A program made the position numbers and the translations under genes. This document shows positions 35,473 through 42,780 of a DNA stretch of 64,000 nt, one piece after another. Under the pieces are notes generated by a model, which searched no databases, had not been told where the DNA came from, and worked only from the letters and a program-made list of their open reading frames with translations. The DNA comes from Litoribacillus peritrichatus (GTDB taxonomy: Bacteria; Pseudomonadota; Gammaproteobacteria; Pseudomonadales; Litoribrevibacteraceae), in the NCBI RefSeq assembly GCF_039537985.1, contig NZ_BAABBN010000015.1, forward strand, positions 1 to 64,000, read 5' to 3'. The number at the start of each line of letters is the position of its first letter. The first letter of the stretch is position 1.

Positions 35473-35604
35473 ATGAAATTGGATAGCAAAATTAATTCAC
35501 TAGAAAGCACTGTAGGCGGAACTGTTGGTGGGACTGTTGGTGGGACTGTAGGCGGAACATTTGGTCTAGATAGTATTAAGCTTGCCACTAGTCTGACTAA
35601 GTAA
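35473..35604 (+). CDS. Candidate RiPP precursor peptide with TVGG repeats
   Basis: A 43-residue peptide starting MKLDSKINSLES, then four consecutive TVGG units and a TFG, ending LDSIKLATSLTK. A good ribosome site (AAAGGAA) lies 7 bases upstream. Repeats 1 and 4 use ACTGTAGGCGGA and repeats 2 and 3 ACTGTTGGTGGG, so the peptide repeat is retained despite codon differences. A charged leader, a low-complexity repeated core and a radical SAM/SPASM gene directly downstream are the standard arrangement for a ribosomally made, modified peptide. I do not recognise this core from any named family. There are no Cys residues, so sactipeptide or lanthipeptide chemistry is excluded. Confidence 0.75.
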   Translation: MKLDSKINSLESTVGGTVGGTVGGTVGGTFGLDSIKLATSLTK

Positions 35605-35612
35605 ATTGTTAG

Positions 35613-35638
35613 CCGCCTGTTGCCTACAGGCGGTTTTT
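35613..35638 (+). terminator. Hairpin and T tract between precursor and maturase
   Basis: CCGCCTGT and ACAGGCGG form an 8-bp stem with a 5-base loop, followed by T5. Placed 9 bases after the precursor stop and ~33 before the next gene, it probably acts as a leaky terminator so that precursor mRNA exceeds enzyme mRNA. Confidence 0.75.
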
Positions 35639-35670
35639 GATAAGAACTCTGTATACATGTAGGGAATTTA

Positions 35671-37176
35671 ATGATAACTGCTGACGTTGTAAAAACTAGA
35701 AACTTTATCTTATCGAACGATATTGTTCAGCATCGGGTTGGTAATCGAACTGCTGCGTATAACCGCCTTTTAGGAGGGTTGTTTTTCCTTGATGACGCTG
35801 CTAATGATTTGTTGATGGAGTTCAAACGCTCCTTACCTGTGCCTGAAAGAGTTTTGGGTAATGAAGCAAGAACTCGTAAAGAAGAATTAATACAGCAATT
35901 AATCGCCAGAAGAGTTCTTGTTGAAACTACAAAGCCTGAAATAACTTTTGAAAATGAAGAGGTTGAAAAAAAGGTTAATATTATTCAATTGATTTTAGCG
36001 AATGCTTGTAACTTTGGATGTACTTATTGCTTTGAGGGCGTTCAGGGTAAAGAAATGTCTGCTGAAGAAGAGGCTGATAAGGTAGATGAGTCACGAATTA
36101 TTGCGAAAGATGCCATCAAAGTAAATATCGAAGACTCAATCTATGCTTCCAAGGAACGTTTTGAGCATCAGTATAGTCCTCAAAATAGATCAATGAAGCC
36201 TGAAGATGGTATTAGCTACGTCACTTCGGCTCTGAATGTTGCTCGTTCTGAAGGAGTAAGGGAGGTTATGATCCAATTTTTTGGAGGGGAGCCTCTACTT
36301 AACTGGAGGACCATAAGAGCAGTACTTGAGCACTTTGGGCGGGGAGAACGAGAAGATATCATTATCAACTATTCCACCGTTACTAATGGATCTCTTATTA
36401 CAGATGAAGTCGCCAAAGTATTTGCTGAATTTGAAGTGGCAGTATGTGTAAGCGTTGACTCTCCTAATAGTCCTAGTCGACCATTAAAGAATGGCGACGA
36501 CAGTATGCCTACGGTTATGCAGGGTCTTCGTTTATTGCAAAAATATAAAAATCGAATTGCCATTAATGCCGCTTTAACCTCTTCGACATGGGATGATTTC
36601 AATGAATCAATTGTTGACCTAGCTGTAGATGTGGGTGCTAAAGAAATTGGAGTTGTTGTTGATTTTGACCCGACTTTTTATTCGGAATATGGTGCGGATA
36701 ATATTGTTGAGCATTTATGGCGTGTAGTGAAATATGGTCGTACAAAAGGAGTCGTATTAACAGGTTATTGGCATCAAATTTTTCAGGTTATGCTTGGTTT
36801 TGACACCGTCAGTCATCGTGGTTTTAAAAACTGTTCGGCGAAAGGTGCTCAGTTCAGTATTGAACCAAACGGGTCTGTTTTTGCCTGTAAAGCTGGTTCT
36901 ACTTTGTTAGGGAATATTCTAGATGAATCCAAAATTTTGAATGACTCTCCATATTTAGAGCATGCAGGACTTCGACGAGATAATCCGGAGTTCTGTAACG
37001 GTTGTGAGATTGAAGGGTTTTGTGGTGGTCTTTGTCTCGGCCCATTAGAGAAAAAGTTTGATTCTATTGGTGCTGTGGAGGTGTCTGCTTGTGACTTTTA
37101 TCGTGGAATCACTCGTAAACATATTGAAGCAATTCAGCCTTTTGAAATAGCAACATTTAATTTACAGCCAGTGTAA
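35671..37176 (+). CDS. Radical SAM/SPASM peptide maturase
   Basis: A 501-residue enzyme. The radical SAM [4Fe-4S] motif is Cys113, Cys117 and Cys120 (ACNFGCTYC), followed by the SAM-binding FFGGEPLLNW near residue 205. The C-terminal SPASM domain (from ~390) has NCSAKG, FACKAGS, CNGCEIEGFCGGLCLGP and SACDFYR cysteines for auxiliary clusters. Residues ~1-90 form a small winged-helix-like region resembling the leader-binding (PqqD/RRE) segments of peptide maturases. A ~50-residue charged insertion follows the CxxxCxxC motif. It should modify the upstream TVGG-repeat peptide; the chemistry (crosslink, epimerisation, other) is not predictable. Confidence 0.85.
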   Translation: MITADVVKTRNFILSNDIVQHRVGNRTAAYNRLLGGLFFLDDAANDLLMEFKRSLPVPERVLGNEARTRKEELIQQLIARRVLVETTKPEITFENEEVEKKVNIIQLILANACNFGCTYCFEGVQGKEMSAEEEADKVDESRIIAKDAIKVNIEDSIYASKERFEHQYSPQNRSMKPEDGISYVTSALNVARSEGVREVMIQFFGGEPLLNWRTIRAVLEHFGRGEREDIIINYSTVTNGSLITDEVAKVFAEFEVAVCVSVDSPNSPSRPLKNGDDSMPTVMQGLRLLQKYKNRIAINAALTSSTWDDFNESIVDLAVDVGAKEIGVVVDFDPTFYSEYGADNIVEHLWRVVKYGRTKGVVLTGYWHQIFQVMLGFDTVSHRGFKNCSAKGAQFSIEPNGSVFACKAGSTLLGNILDESKILNDSPYLEHAGLRRDNPEFCNGCEIEGFCGGLCLGPLEKKFDSIGAVEVSACDFYRGITRKHIEAIQPFEIATFNLQPV

Positions 37177-37200
37177 TTTACAGAAGGGAGATTAACGACT

Positions 37201-37938
37201 ATGAACTCGGTGCTTAAACAAACAGACCCAAAACTTTCTGTAGACGGAGATTATCTCAAGCAGGGGTTTTGCGTTATTGATATGCCCACTCTTTCCGATG
37301 AAGAGTTAGATTCATTTAATCATATGCCTAGAGACGGACATAGTTTGAGTAGGCTTCGAAAGATACGTCTTACTCAATATTTTGGTTTTTGGGATGAAAT
37401 TGAGTGGGTATTTGCTACTCTACCACAGCGTAAATATGTGCAGTCTGCAGATTATATAAAGCTCAGTGAAGCTGGTGGTGTTCCTCGACATAGAGAGCAA
37501 TTAACAGTTGATCCTTCTTCGCTTGTTTCAACGGTTTTAGAGAGTCTTCCCGTAGATCGAGAAAGAATGTATCAAATAAATGTTAACCAGATTCGTGTAA
37601 TAGCGAACAGTGAATTTAAGGGTATTACTGTTCCTGAAGGACCTCATCGAGATGGTCATGAATATAGCATTATTGCAATAGCGAAGCGGCATAATGTGAC
37701 GGGAGGTGAGACTCAGGTTATAGATCCGAATACGAACGAAGTCCTTTACAAGACTACTTTGTCAGAAAATCAGGCGATTCTGATTGATGATGAGCGTTTT
37801 ATCCATTACGCGACGCCTATTGAAGCAGATAAAGGCGACATTGGTTATCGTGATATTTGGGTGATTGAAATCAGTCCTTGGGAAAATAGAGCTTATGGCC
37901 CTGCGCATGAACGTAAGGCTTTGGGATCTAAACGATGA
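37201..37938 (+). CDS. 2-oxoglutarate/Fe(II) dioxygenase, PF10014-like
   Basis: A 245-residue protein with the facial triad His149-x-Asp151 (GPHRDGHEY) and His202 (FIHYATPI), plus Arg217 (GYRDIWVI) for 2-oxoglutarate. The pattern matches the PF10014 family, whose characterised members (such as Bacillus isoleucine dioxygenase) hydroxylate free aliphatic amino acids. In this operon it may hydroxylate the Val or Thr residues of the modified peptide, or an amino acid released from it. It lies 24 bases after the rSAM gene with GAAGGGAG upstream, and overlaps azlC by an ATGA. Confidence 0.82.
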   Translation: MNSVLKQTDPKLSVDGDYLKQGFCVIDMPTLSDEELDSFNHMPRDGHSLSRLRKIRLTQYFGFWDEIEWVFATLPQRKYVQSADYIKLSEAGGVPRHREQLTVDPSSLVSTVLESLPVDRERMYQINVNQIRVIANSEFKGITVPEGPHRDGHEYSIIAIAKRHNVTGGETQVIDPNTNEVLYKTTLSENQAILIDDERFIHYATPIEADKGDIGYRDIWVIEISPWENRAYGPAHERKALGSKR

Positions 37939-38648
37939 GTGTTTCTCGTGAACACCTGATAGCGGGGAGTAAATCTGTAGCTCGGGAGGCTATACTCCGG
38001 GCATTACCTCCCGCTTTGGCAATCATTCCGGTCAGTATGCTCTTTGGTATTCTGGCAGTAAGGGCTGATTGGGATTTAATTCAAATATTGGCTGCTAGTT
38101 TGTTTGGTTTCACCGGTAGTGGGCAGTTTGCCCTTCTACCATTAACTGAATCTGGCGCTGGTTTTATGACGATGTTATTGCTTTGTGCTTCTATTAATAG
38201 TCGTTATTTGCCTATAAGTTTGACTACACACTCAAGATTACCAAAGTCTTTTCTTGAGCGTATTTCCGTTGCTCATATGCTTGGAGATGAAGCCTATGCA
38301 ACAGAGAGGGATAGCGACTCTATTAATACTATATCGAGAGTAAGGGTTATTATTTTTCTTACTTGGGTTGTTTCGGGGGTTGTTGGTGGTCTGCTGGGGC
38401 AAGCTATTCCCAATGACTGGATCGGAGAAGACATATATTTGGGATTCCCTGCCAGTGTTGTGTTGGTTTATTTATCTGTTGTTCAATTGAAGGTGCGAAT
38501 GAGGGGGGTCTACAGGCTTCAAGTAATCCTTGTGATGGTTTGCTGTATGCTTACTATCTTTTTTATTTATGTTTTGGGTCCTGTTTATTTTTGGCTTCCT
38601 GGGGTAGCGGTAACGACGATAGTTCTATATCTGTGGGGTAAAAAATGA
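37935..38648 (+). CDS. azlC: AzlC-family amino acid exporter subunit
   Basis: A 237-residue inner-membrane protein with the AzlC N-terminal block (LRALPPALAIIPVSMLFGILA) and the FGFTGSGQFALLPL signature, six or so membrane segments. AzlC with AzlD exports branched-chain amino acids or analogues. Translationally coupled to both neighbours through ATGA overlaps. Its place after a PF10014 dioxygenase suggests export of a hydroxylated or otherwise modified small product. Confidence 0.88.
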   Translation: MSVSREHLIAGSKSVAREAILRALPPALAIIPVSMLFGILAVRADWDLIQILAASLFGFTGSGQFALLPLTESGAGFMTMLLLCASINSRYLPISLTTHSRLPKSFLERISVAHMLGDEAYATERDSDSINTISRVRVIIFLTWVVSGVVGGLLGQAIPNDWIGEDIYLGFPASVVLVYLSVVQLKVRMRGVYRLQVILVMVCCMLTIFFIYVLGPVYFWLPGVAVTTIVLYLWGKK

Positions 38649-38965
38649 ATGACTATGCTTATATGGCTGTTCTTGCTTTGCTCAGTACTAGTCTGTTGGT
38701 TCGAATCCTTCCTGCGTTCATTAATATTAGGATAAACTCTAGTGCTAAGGTTTGGGTTGAGCACATCATCCCCTCAGCCGTATTCTTAAATTTTATAGTG
38801 TATATCGTTATTCAAGAGGTTAACGTTGCTCCAGTGCCTGCAATTGTTTCTCTATTTGCCGTAGGTCTATGTGCATATTTTAGAATTAGTGGGTTGATCT
38901 TAACCGTGGTTTTGGGAAGTGTGATATATTATTTTCTTGTTGATTTTTTCGGCGATATTGCTTGA
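38645..38965 (+). CDS. azlD: AzlD-family exporter subunit
   Basis: A 106-residue hydrophobic protein with four membrane segments, the small partner of AzlC. It overlaps azlC by 4 bases and is the last gene of the cluster. The 248 bases up to the IS element hold no gene or terminator I can identify. Confidence 0.85.
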   Translation: MNDYAYMAVLALLSTSLLVRILPAFINIRINSSAKVWVEHIIPSAVFLNFIVYIVIQEVNVAPVPAIVSLFAVGLCAYFRISGLILTVVLGSVIYYFLVDFFGDIA

Positions 38966-39227
38966 TGGTAGTCTCTGAACAATGAATCAAAGGGTCACTC
39001 ATTAGCCAGCCGGAGTCAACAGTCCGCACGATGCTGATAGGGGCAATTTAAGGTTGTCCTTAAAGTTTATTTCTGTAATACCGTTAATTCTGTGAACACC
39101 CAATTTTTTCAATCATATGGTGTCGGTAGTGATCCGTATCAGTCACCTATCAGGATCAAGGTAATGGAAGATAATGCCATCTATACCCCTAGCTAAAATA
39201 ATAATGGACATATATGGACGCCCCTGC

Positions 39228-39503
39228 GGTGTCAAGGCACAGGCTAGCAATGCCTTGAGCCTTCTAAGCTCCAAAGCCCTTGTTTATCACTTTACTGGTA
39301 TCACGTCTTGTCAGATGAGGTCAGGGTAATGCTGACATATATCCGGCCTAAGGCTTTGTTCTACCTGGCCCTAATGAGATCCGCACTTGATGGCCAAAAA
39401 CATCCACTCGGCATTAAATGCCTTGTCCATGACAGGCTTACATCAAGTACGGGTTACCCGCTTTTTCATCACTCATAATGATTACCAGAGTTCATCGTCT
39501 TTA
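39228..39503 (-). ncRNA. Candidate bridge RNA region of the IS1111 element
   Basis: These 276 bases between the transposase stop and the inverted repeat contain no ORF, yet belong to the element. In IS110-family elements the long non-coding end encodes a bridge RNA that pairs with donor and target DNA; in the IS1111 group it lies downstream of the transposase, as here. I cannot fix the RNA ends or guide loops by eye. Confidence 0.5.
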
Positions 39504-40520
39504 TTATGCTTGCACGTACCTTTCATTCTTGTGGAGTAAAATCCAGGCAATTCTTGCCAAGCGATTAGCTAGTGCAACGATCGCTTTACAGCTTCCCCGT
39601 CGTTCTGCCAGTTGTTTCACCCATAAAGAAAGCTTGTCCGTTTTATCATGGCAGAAGCTTAAATAGGCGCGTGCTCCATGTACTAGCTGCTTTCTCAGGT
39701 ATCGGTTACCGCGTTTAGTGATACTCCCTGAGGTCGATTTCTCACCACTGGCGTATTGCCTTGGCGTCAACCCTAACCATACCGATAGATCTTTGGCTCG
39801 TTTAAATTGCTGCCCATTGCCAATGGCGCTGTATAACGCTGTGGCATTAATCACCCCAATACCGGGAATACTATGCAGCAGCTGGCAGGTAGGGTGAATG
39901 TTTAAAATCGTATGGAGCTGCTTTTCAAGTTTGGTGATGTGTAAATTAATGAGATCAAGTTCATTCACAATTAACTTGATTTGAGCATACACAAGCGGTG
40001 TTAAGTGGATGTGACCTTCAATAGCCAGCAACCCAATTCTAGTCTTAAAGTTCGAGTAACTCTTTGGGAAGATAATACCGTATTCACTCAACAAGCCACG
40101 AGTTTGATTAACCAATCCTGTTCGCTGTCTAACAAGACGCTCCCGGATTCGATGAAGCGATTGAATATCCTGTTGCTCAATTGTTTTAATGGGCACAAAT
40201 CGGATATTGGGCCGCATGGAGGCTTCTGCAATAGCCAAAGCATCGTTGTGATCGTTTTTGTTTCCACGAACAAAAGGCTTAACGTGTTGCGCTGGAATTA
40301 ACCGAACCTGGTGCCCCATAGACTGAAAGACTCTTGCCCAGTAGTGACTGGAATAACAGGCCTCCATAGCAACAATCGACCTTGGTTGTTGTCGCATTAA
40401 ATCGGCTAGTTTGTTTCTGGAAACTGATACGTTTTTTTGCACTCTTCCTTGAGATGACATGATACATACCTGAAATACATTTTTTGCCAAATCGATGGAA
40501 ATGGTATTAAGCTTATTCAT
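39504..40520 (-). CDS. IS110/IS1111 transposase (DEDD)
   Basis: A 338-residue transposase. The N-terminal RuvC-like DEDD domain opens with ISIDLAKNVFQV and includes VAMEACYSSHYWARV and the ND-HNDALAIAEA segment. The C-terminal Tnp_20 domain has LLHSIPGIGVINATALYSAIG and WLGLTPRQYASGEKSTSGSITKRGN with the catalytic Ser. No truncation is visible, so it may be active. Confidence 0.93.
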   Translation of the reverse strand: MNKLNTISIDLAKNVFQVCIMSSQGRVQKNVSVSRNKLADLMRQQPRSIVAMEACYSSHYWARVFQSMGHQVRLIPAQHVKPFVRGNKNDHNDALAIAEASMRPNIRFVPIKTIEQQDIQSLHRIRERLVRQRTGLVNQTRGLLSEYGIIFPKSYSNFKTRIGLLAIEGHIHLTPLVYAQIKLIVNELDLINLHITKLEKQLHTILNIHPTCQLLHSIPGIGVINATALYSAIGNGQQFKRAKDLSVWLGLTPRQYASGEKSTSGSITKRGNRYLRKQLVHGARAYLSFCHDKTDKLSLWVKQLAERRGSCKAIVALANRLARIAWILLHKNERYVQA

Positions 40521-40644
40521 GGTGGATGCCTCTCAATTAACTGAAGGTTAGAAACTCAGTTTGGCGCATCGACGCCGATTTAGCAGGGGCGTCCATCTCA
40601 TCATCCATGATAAGAGCTTTGGCTGATGGTTTTGGTACTGACAA

Positions 40645-40676
40645 ATCGATCACTCATCCTAAGAAGAGTGATCGAT
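40645..40676. terminator. Hairpin beside the IS element
   Basis: ATCGATCACTC and GAGTGATCGAT form a perfect 11-bp stem with a 10-base loop. On the minus strand it lies downstream of the putative immunity gene and could terminate it, although the T tract is poor. Confidence 0.5.
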
Positions 40677-40750
40677 AATACTTTTATTAAGATGGCTGTC
40701 CGTTTTTTCGTTTTGCTAGAAAGCTGAGCTCTTAAGCCCAGCCATTTTAA

Positions 40751-41179
40751 TTATAGAATTTTATCTTTTGCGTTTAGTTTTGTAGAAAAATATTGATACG
40801 CTTGAATTTCTCTAGCCTGATAGCATGATGAGCTTTTTTTAATTACTCTTGTTGCTCTGACTTCATTGGTCTTCGTCACACCCATAGCCGTGTACTCTGA
40901 TTTACAACTATTCCCAAGCTTAAGATTATTTTCTACAAAGAAAATGTACATCCCGTTTATAAATTCAATATGAGGAACATTACTTTCAGGGTGAGTTACA
41001 ATTCTGCAATCACCCTGCTCAGAAAAAACTGGCGAGTACGATGCAGTTGTTTCATTCTTTGTAAACGATAATGAACAAACAGAGTTCATCATGATGTTGG
41101 TATCAAATAACCGAATAATCTCATTACTTGCTGCATAACTGCATGCAGAGAGCAACAAACAAACTAATGTTTTTTTCAT
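40751..41179 (-). CDS. Putative Tai4-like immunity lipoprotein or periplasmic protein
   Basis: A 142-residue protein with an N-terminal signal and a lipobox-like LLSAC at residues ~10-14. Four further cysteines follow the signal. I do not recognise the domain by sequence alone. Its start overlaps the stop of a Tae4-like amidase fragment by ATGA, the arrangement of type VI secretion effector/immunity pairs, and periplasmic location fits an amidase inhibitor. ATG 41179 is used because it begins the signal peptide; the in-frame upstream sequence is the effector gene in another frame. Confidence 0.6.
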   Translation of the reverse strand: MKKTLVCLLLSACSYAASNEIIRLFDTNIMMNSVCSLSFTKNETTASYSPVFSEQGDCRIVTHPESNVPHIEFINGMYIFFVENNLKLGNSCKSEYTAMGVTKTNEVRATRVIKKSSSCYQAREIQAYQYFSTKLNAKDKIL

Positions 41180-41447
41180 GAACTTAACACCCAAAGCCAA
41201 ATAATCTTTGCATCCCAATAGTCTGACCCTACTGGCCCCTCTCCATCCCATAAATCAATATGACCTTGCCCAGAGTACCCAGGAATCCCCATATAGCAAA
41301 TAATACCTTTTTTACCTTTTGCTAAACTTGGAACTTTTGCATCTGCATTTCCATTCCACCCATAGGATCTTGGGCCAAGTACAGTTGGCTGTGCTAATAC
41401 AGAAGCAAGATCTTGCGCTCCTCTGACATAGGCGTGTGCATATGAGG
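41176..41447 (-). pseudogene. tae4: Tae4-like T6SS amidase effector, 3' fragment
   Basis: An open frame of about 90 codons with no start runs from the IS3 end to a TGA overlapping the next gene. Its translation includes YAHAYVRGAQDLASVL, KGKKGIICYMGIPG and GHIDLWDG; the last matches the catalytic His segment of Tae4 peptidoglycan amidases. The N-terminal half with the catalytic Cys is missing on both sides of the IS, so it is dead. Confidence 0.65.
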
Positions 41448-41507
41448 TGGTCTAATAGATTTGTACAGTCCAGTTAAGGATAATAATCCAAACTGGAGTT
41501 AGTAAAT

Positions 41508-41801
41508 ATGACCACAAGAAATAAGTATTCAAAAGAATTTAAACTTGATGCAATTAGCTTGGTATTGGAGCAAGGCTATAGCAGATCAGAAGCAGCCAGA
41601 AGTCTAGGGATTAATGCCAATATGCTCGGACGCTGGATCAAAGAAAGTGAAGCAGATGATGCCCTGGCTTTTCGCGGGAATGGAAAGTTAACTCCAGATC
41701 AAGAAGAAATACGAAAGCTCAAAGCGCAAGTGAAACGCCTTGAAATGGAGAAACAAATTTTAAAGGAAGCGACGGTCTTCTTTGCCAAAGAAACGAAGTA
41801 A
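41508..41801 (+). CDS. IS3-family OrfA (helix-turn-helix subunit)
   Basis: A 97-residue protein with the transposase_8 helix-turn-helix (YSKEFKLDAISLVLEQGYSRSEAARSLG) and a C-terminal leucine-zipper-like helix (EIRKLKAQVKRLEMEKQILKEA in part). It probably fuses to OrfB by -1 frameshifting near its 3' end; the OrfB frame is open well upstream of its first ATG. Confidence 0.9.
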   Translation: MTTRNKYSKEFKLDAISLVLEQGYSRSEAARSLGINANMLGRWIKESEADDALAFRGNGKLTPDQEEIRKLKAQVKRLEMEKQILKEATVFFAKETK

Positions 41802-41848
41802 AGTATTCGTTTATCGCCCAAAAGAAGAAGACCTGGCCCGTTGACCTG

Positions 41849-42676
41849 ATGTGTCGATTAATGGGAGTAACTCGCTCAGGCTATTACAGTTTTCAAAAAC
41901 GTAATAAGAACAAGCCTGATGACCCAAAACACAAGGAAATGCTGGAATGGATACAAGATATTGCCGAGTCCAGTGGCTACACCTATGGCTATCGGCGAAT
42001 GAAAGCTGCATTGAATATCCTGAGTTATCCGGTTGGCCGAAACAAAACTAAAAAACTCATGGTAGAAGCTGGAGTTAAAGTTCGCAGCCGAAAGAAATAC
42101 AAAGTCACAACGAATAGTAATCACAAGCAACCCGTGTATGAAAACCTACTGAATAGAGAGTTTAAAGTTGATCAGCCTAACCAGGTTTTTGCTTCAGATA
42201 TCACCTACATCTGGACACAGGAAGGCTGGCTATATCTTGCAGTTGTCATCGACCTCTATTCCCGAAAAGTTGTAGGTTGGAGTATGGGATCACGAATGAA
42301 GTCGAAGTTAGTTTGCGACGCGCTGAAAATGGCTATCTGGCAACGTCGGCCTCAACCGGGATTGATTCATTATTCAGACCGAGGTTCCCAATATGCCAGT
42401 AAAGCTTTCAGAAACTTACTGAAGATCCAGGGGTTTTGTGGAAGCATGAGTCGCAAAGGGGATTGTTGGGATAATGCTGTTGTCGAGAGCTTCTTTGGTA
42501 GCTTGAAACAGGAGCGAGTTCAATGGAAAAGCTATCAAACAAGATATGAAGCTCAGCAGGATATTCTGAACTACATATCAATGTTTTATAACAGTCAGCG
42601 CTTGCATTCCTACTTGGGTTACAAAAGTCCAAATGAATTTGAACAGGAAATGGCAGAACTGAGAAATGTTGCTTAA
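41849..42676 (+). CDS. IS3-family OrfB transposase (DDE)
   Basis: A 275-residue integrase-type catalytic subunit. The first Asp is in FASDITYIW, the second in HYSDRGSQYAS and the Glu in NAVVESFFGSLKQE. The N-terminal MCRLMGVTRSGYY block is typical. In the -1 frame relative to orfA the reading frame extends upstream (KKKTWPVDL), as expected for a frameshift fusion. Intact. Confidence 0.92.
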   Translation: MCRLMGVTRSGYYSFQKRNKNKPDDPKHKEMLEWIQDIAESSGYTYGYRRMKAALNILSYPVGRNKTKKLMVEAGVKVRSRKKYKVTTNSNHKQPVYENLLNREFKVDQPNQVFASDITYIWTQEGWLYLAVVIDLYSRKVVGWSMGSRMKSKLVCDALKMAIWQRRPQPGLIHYSDRGSQYASKAFRNLLKIQGFCGSMSRKGDCWDNAVVESFFGSLKQERVQWKSYQTRYEAQQDILNYISMFYNSQRLHSYLGYKSPNEFEQEMAELRNVA

Positions 42677-42725
42677 CTGGGTTGTCCAAATATGCTTGAC
42701 CACGTCAATACTTAAAAGCACAGCC

Positions 42726-42772
42726 CCTAATCCACCGCTAAAGCTTTCTTCCAAACTAAGCGATGGATTAGG
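42726..42772 (-). terminator. Terminator-like hairpin after the DJ-1 family gene
   Basis: CCTAATCCA and TGGATTAGG, extended by CGCT/AGCG, form a long stem just past the stop of the minus-strand gene. The T-rich stretch after it on the minus strand is weak. Confidence 0.55.
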
Positions 42773-42780
42773 TATCTAAA

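Larger units (their letters stand above)
39214..40596 (-). mobile_element. IS110-family element, IS1111 group
   Basis: A ~1.38-kb element bounded by perfect 14-bp inverted repeats (ATGGACGCCCCTGC at 39214 and its complement at 40583). IS1111-group elements have such subterminal repeats, while other IS110 members have none, so the true ends lie a few bases further out. The single transposase is full length. It separates the peptide cluster from the effector/immunity remnants. Confidence 0.85.
41448..42702 (+). mobile_element. IS3-family insertion sequence
   Basis: A ~1.25-kb element with imperfect terminal inverted repeats of ~30 bp (TGGTCTAATAGATTTGTACA on the left; the right end reads TGGTCAAGCATATTTGGACA in complement, both followed by CCAGTTAAG). 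It contains overlapping orfA and orfB. I see no target-site duplication, so the neighbouring DNA was probably deleted or rearranged after insertion. Confidence 0.88.

Noticed and set aside
35509..35560. Short tandem 12-base DNA repeats resembling a repeat array
   Set aside because: They are in-frame codons of the TVGG peptide with no spacers; not a CRISPR or a non-coding microsatellite.
38966..42702. The two IS elements as ends of a composite transposon carrying the peptide cluster
   Set aside because: They belong to different families (IS110 and IS3) and both lie on the same side of the cluster, so they cannot have moved it as a unit.
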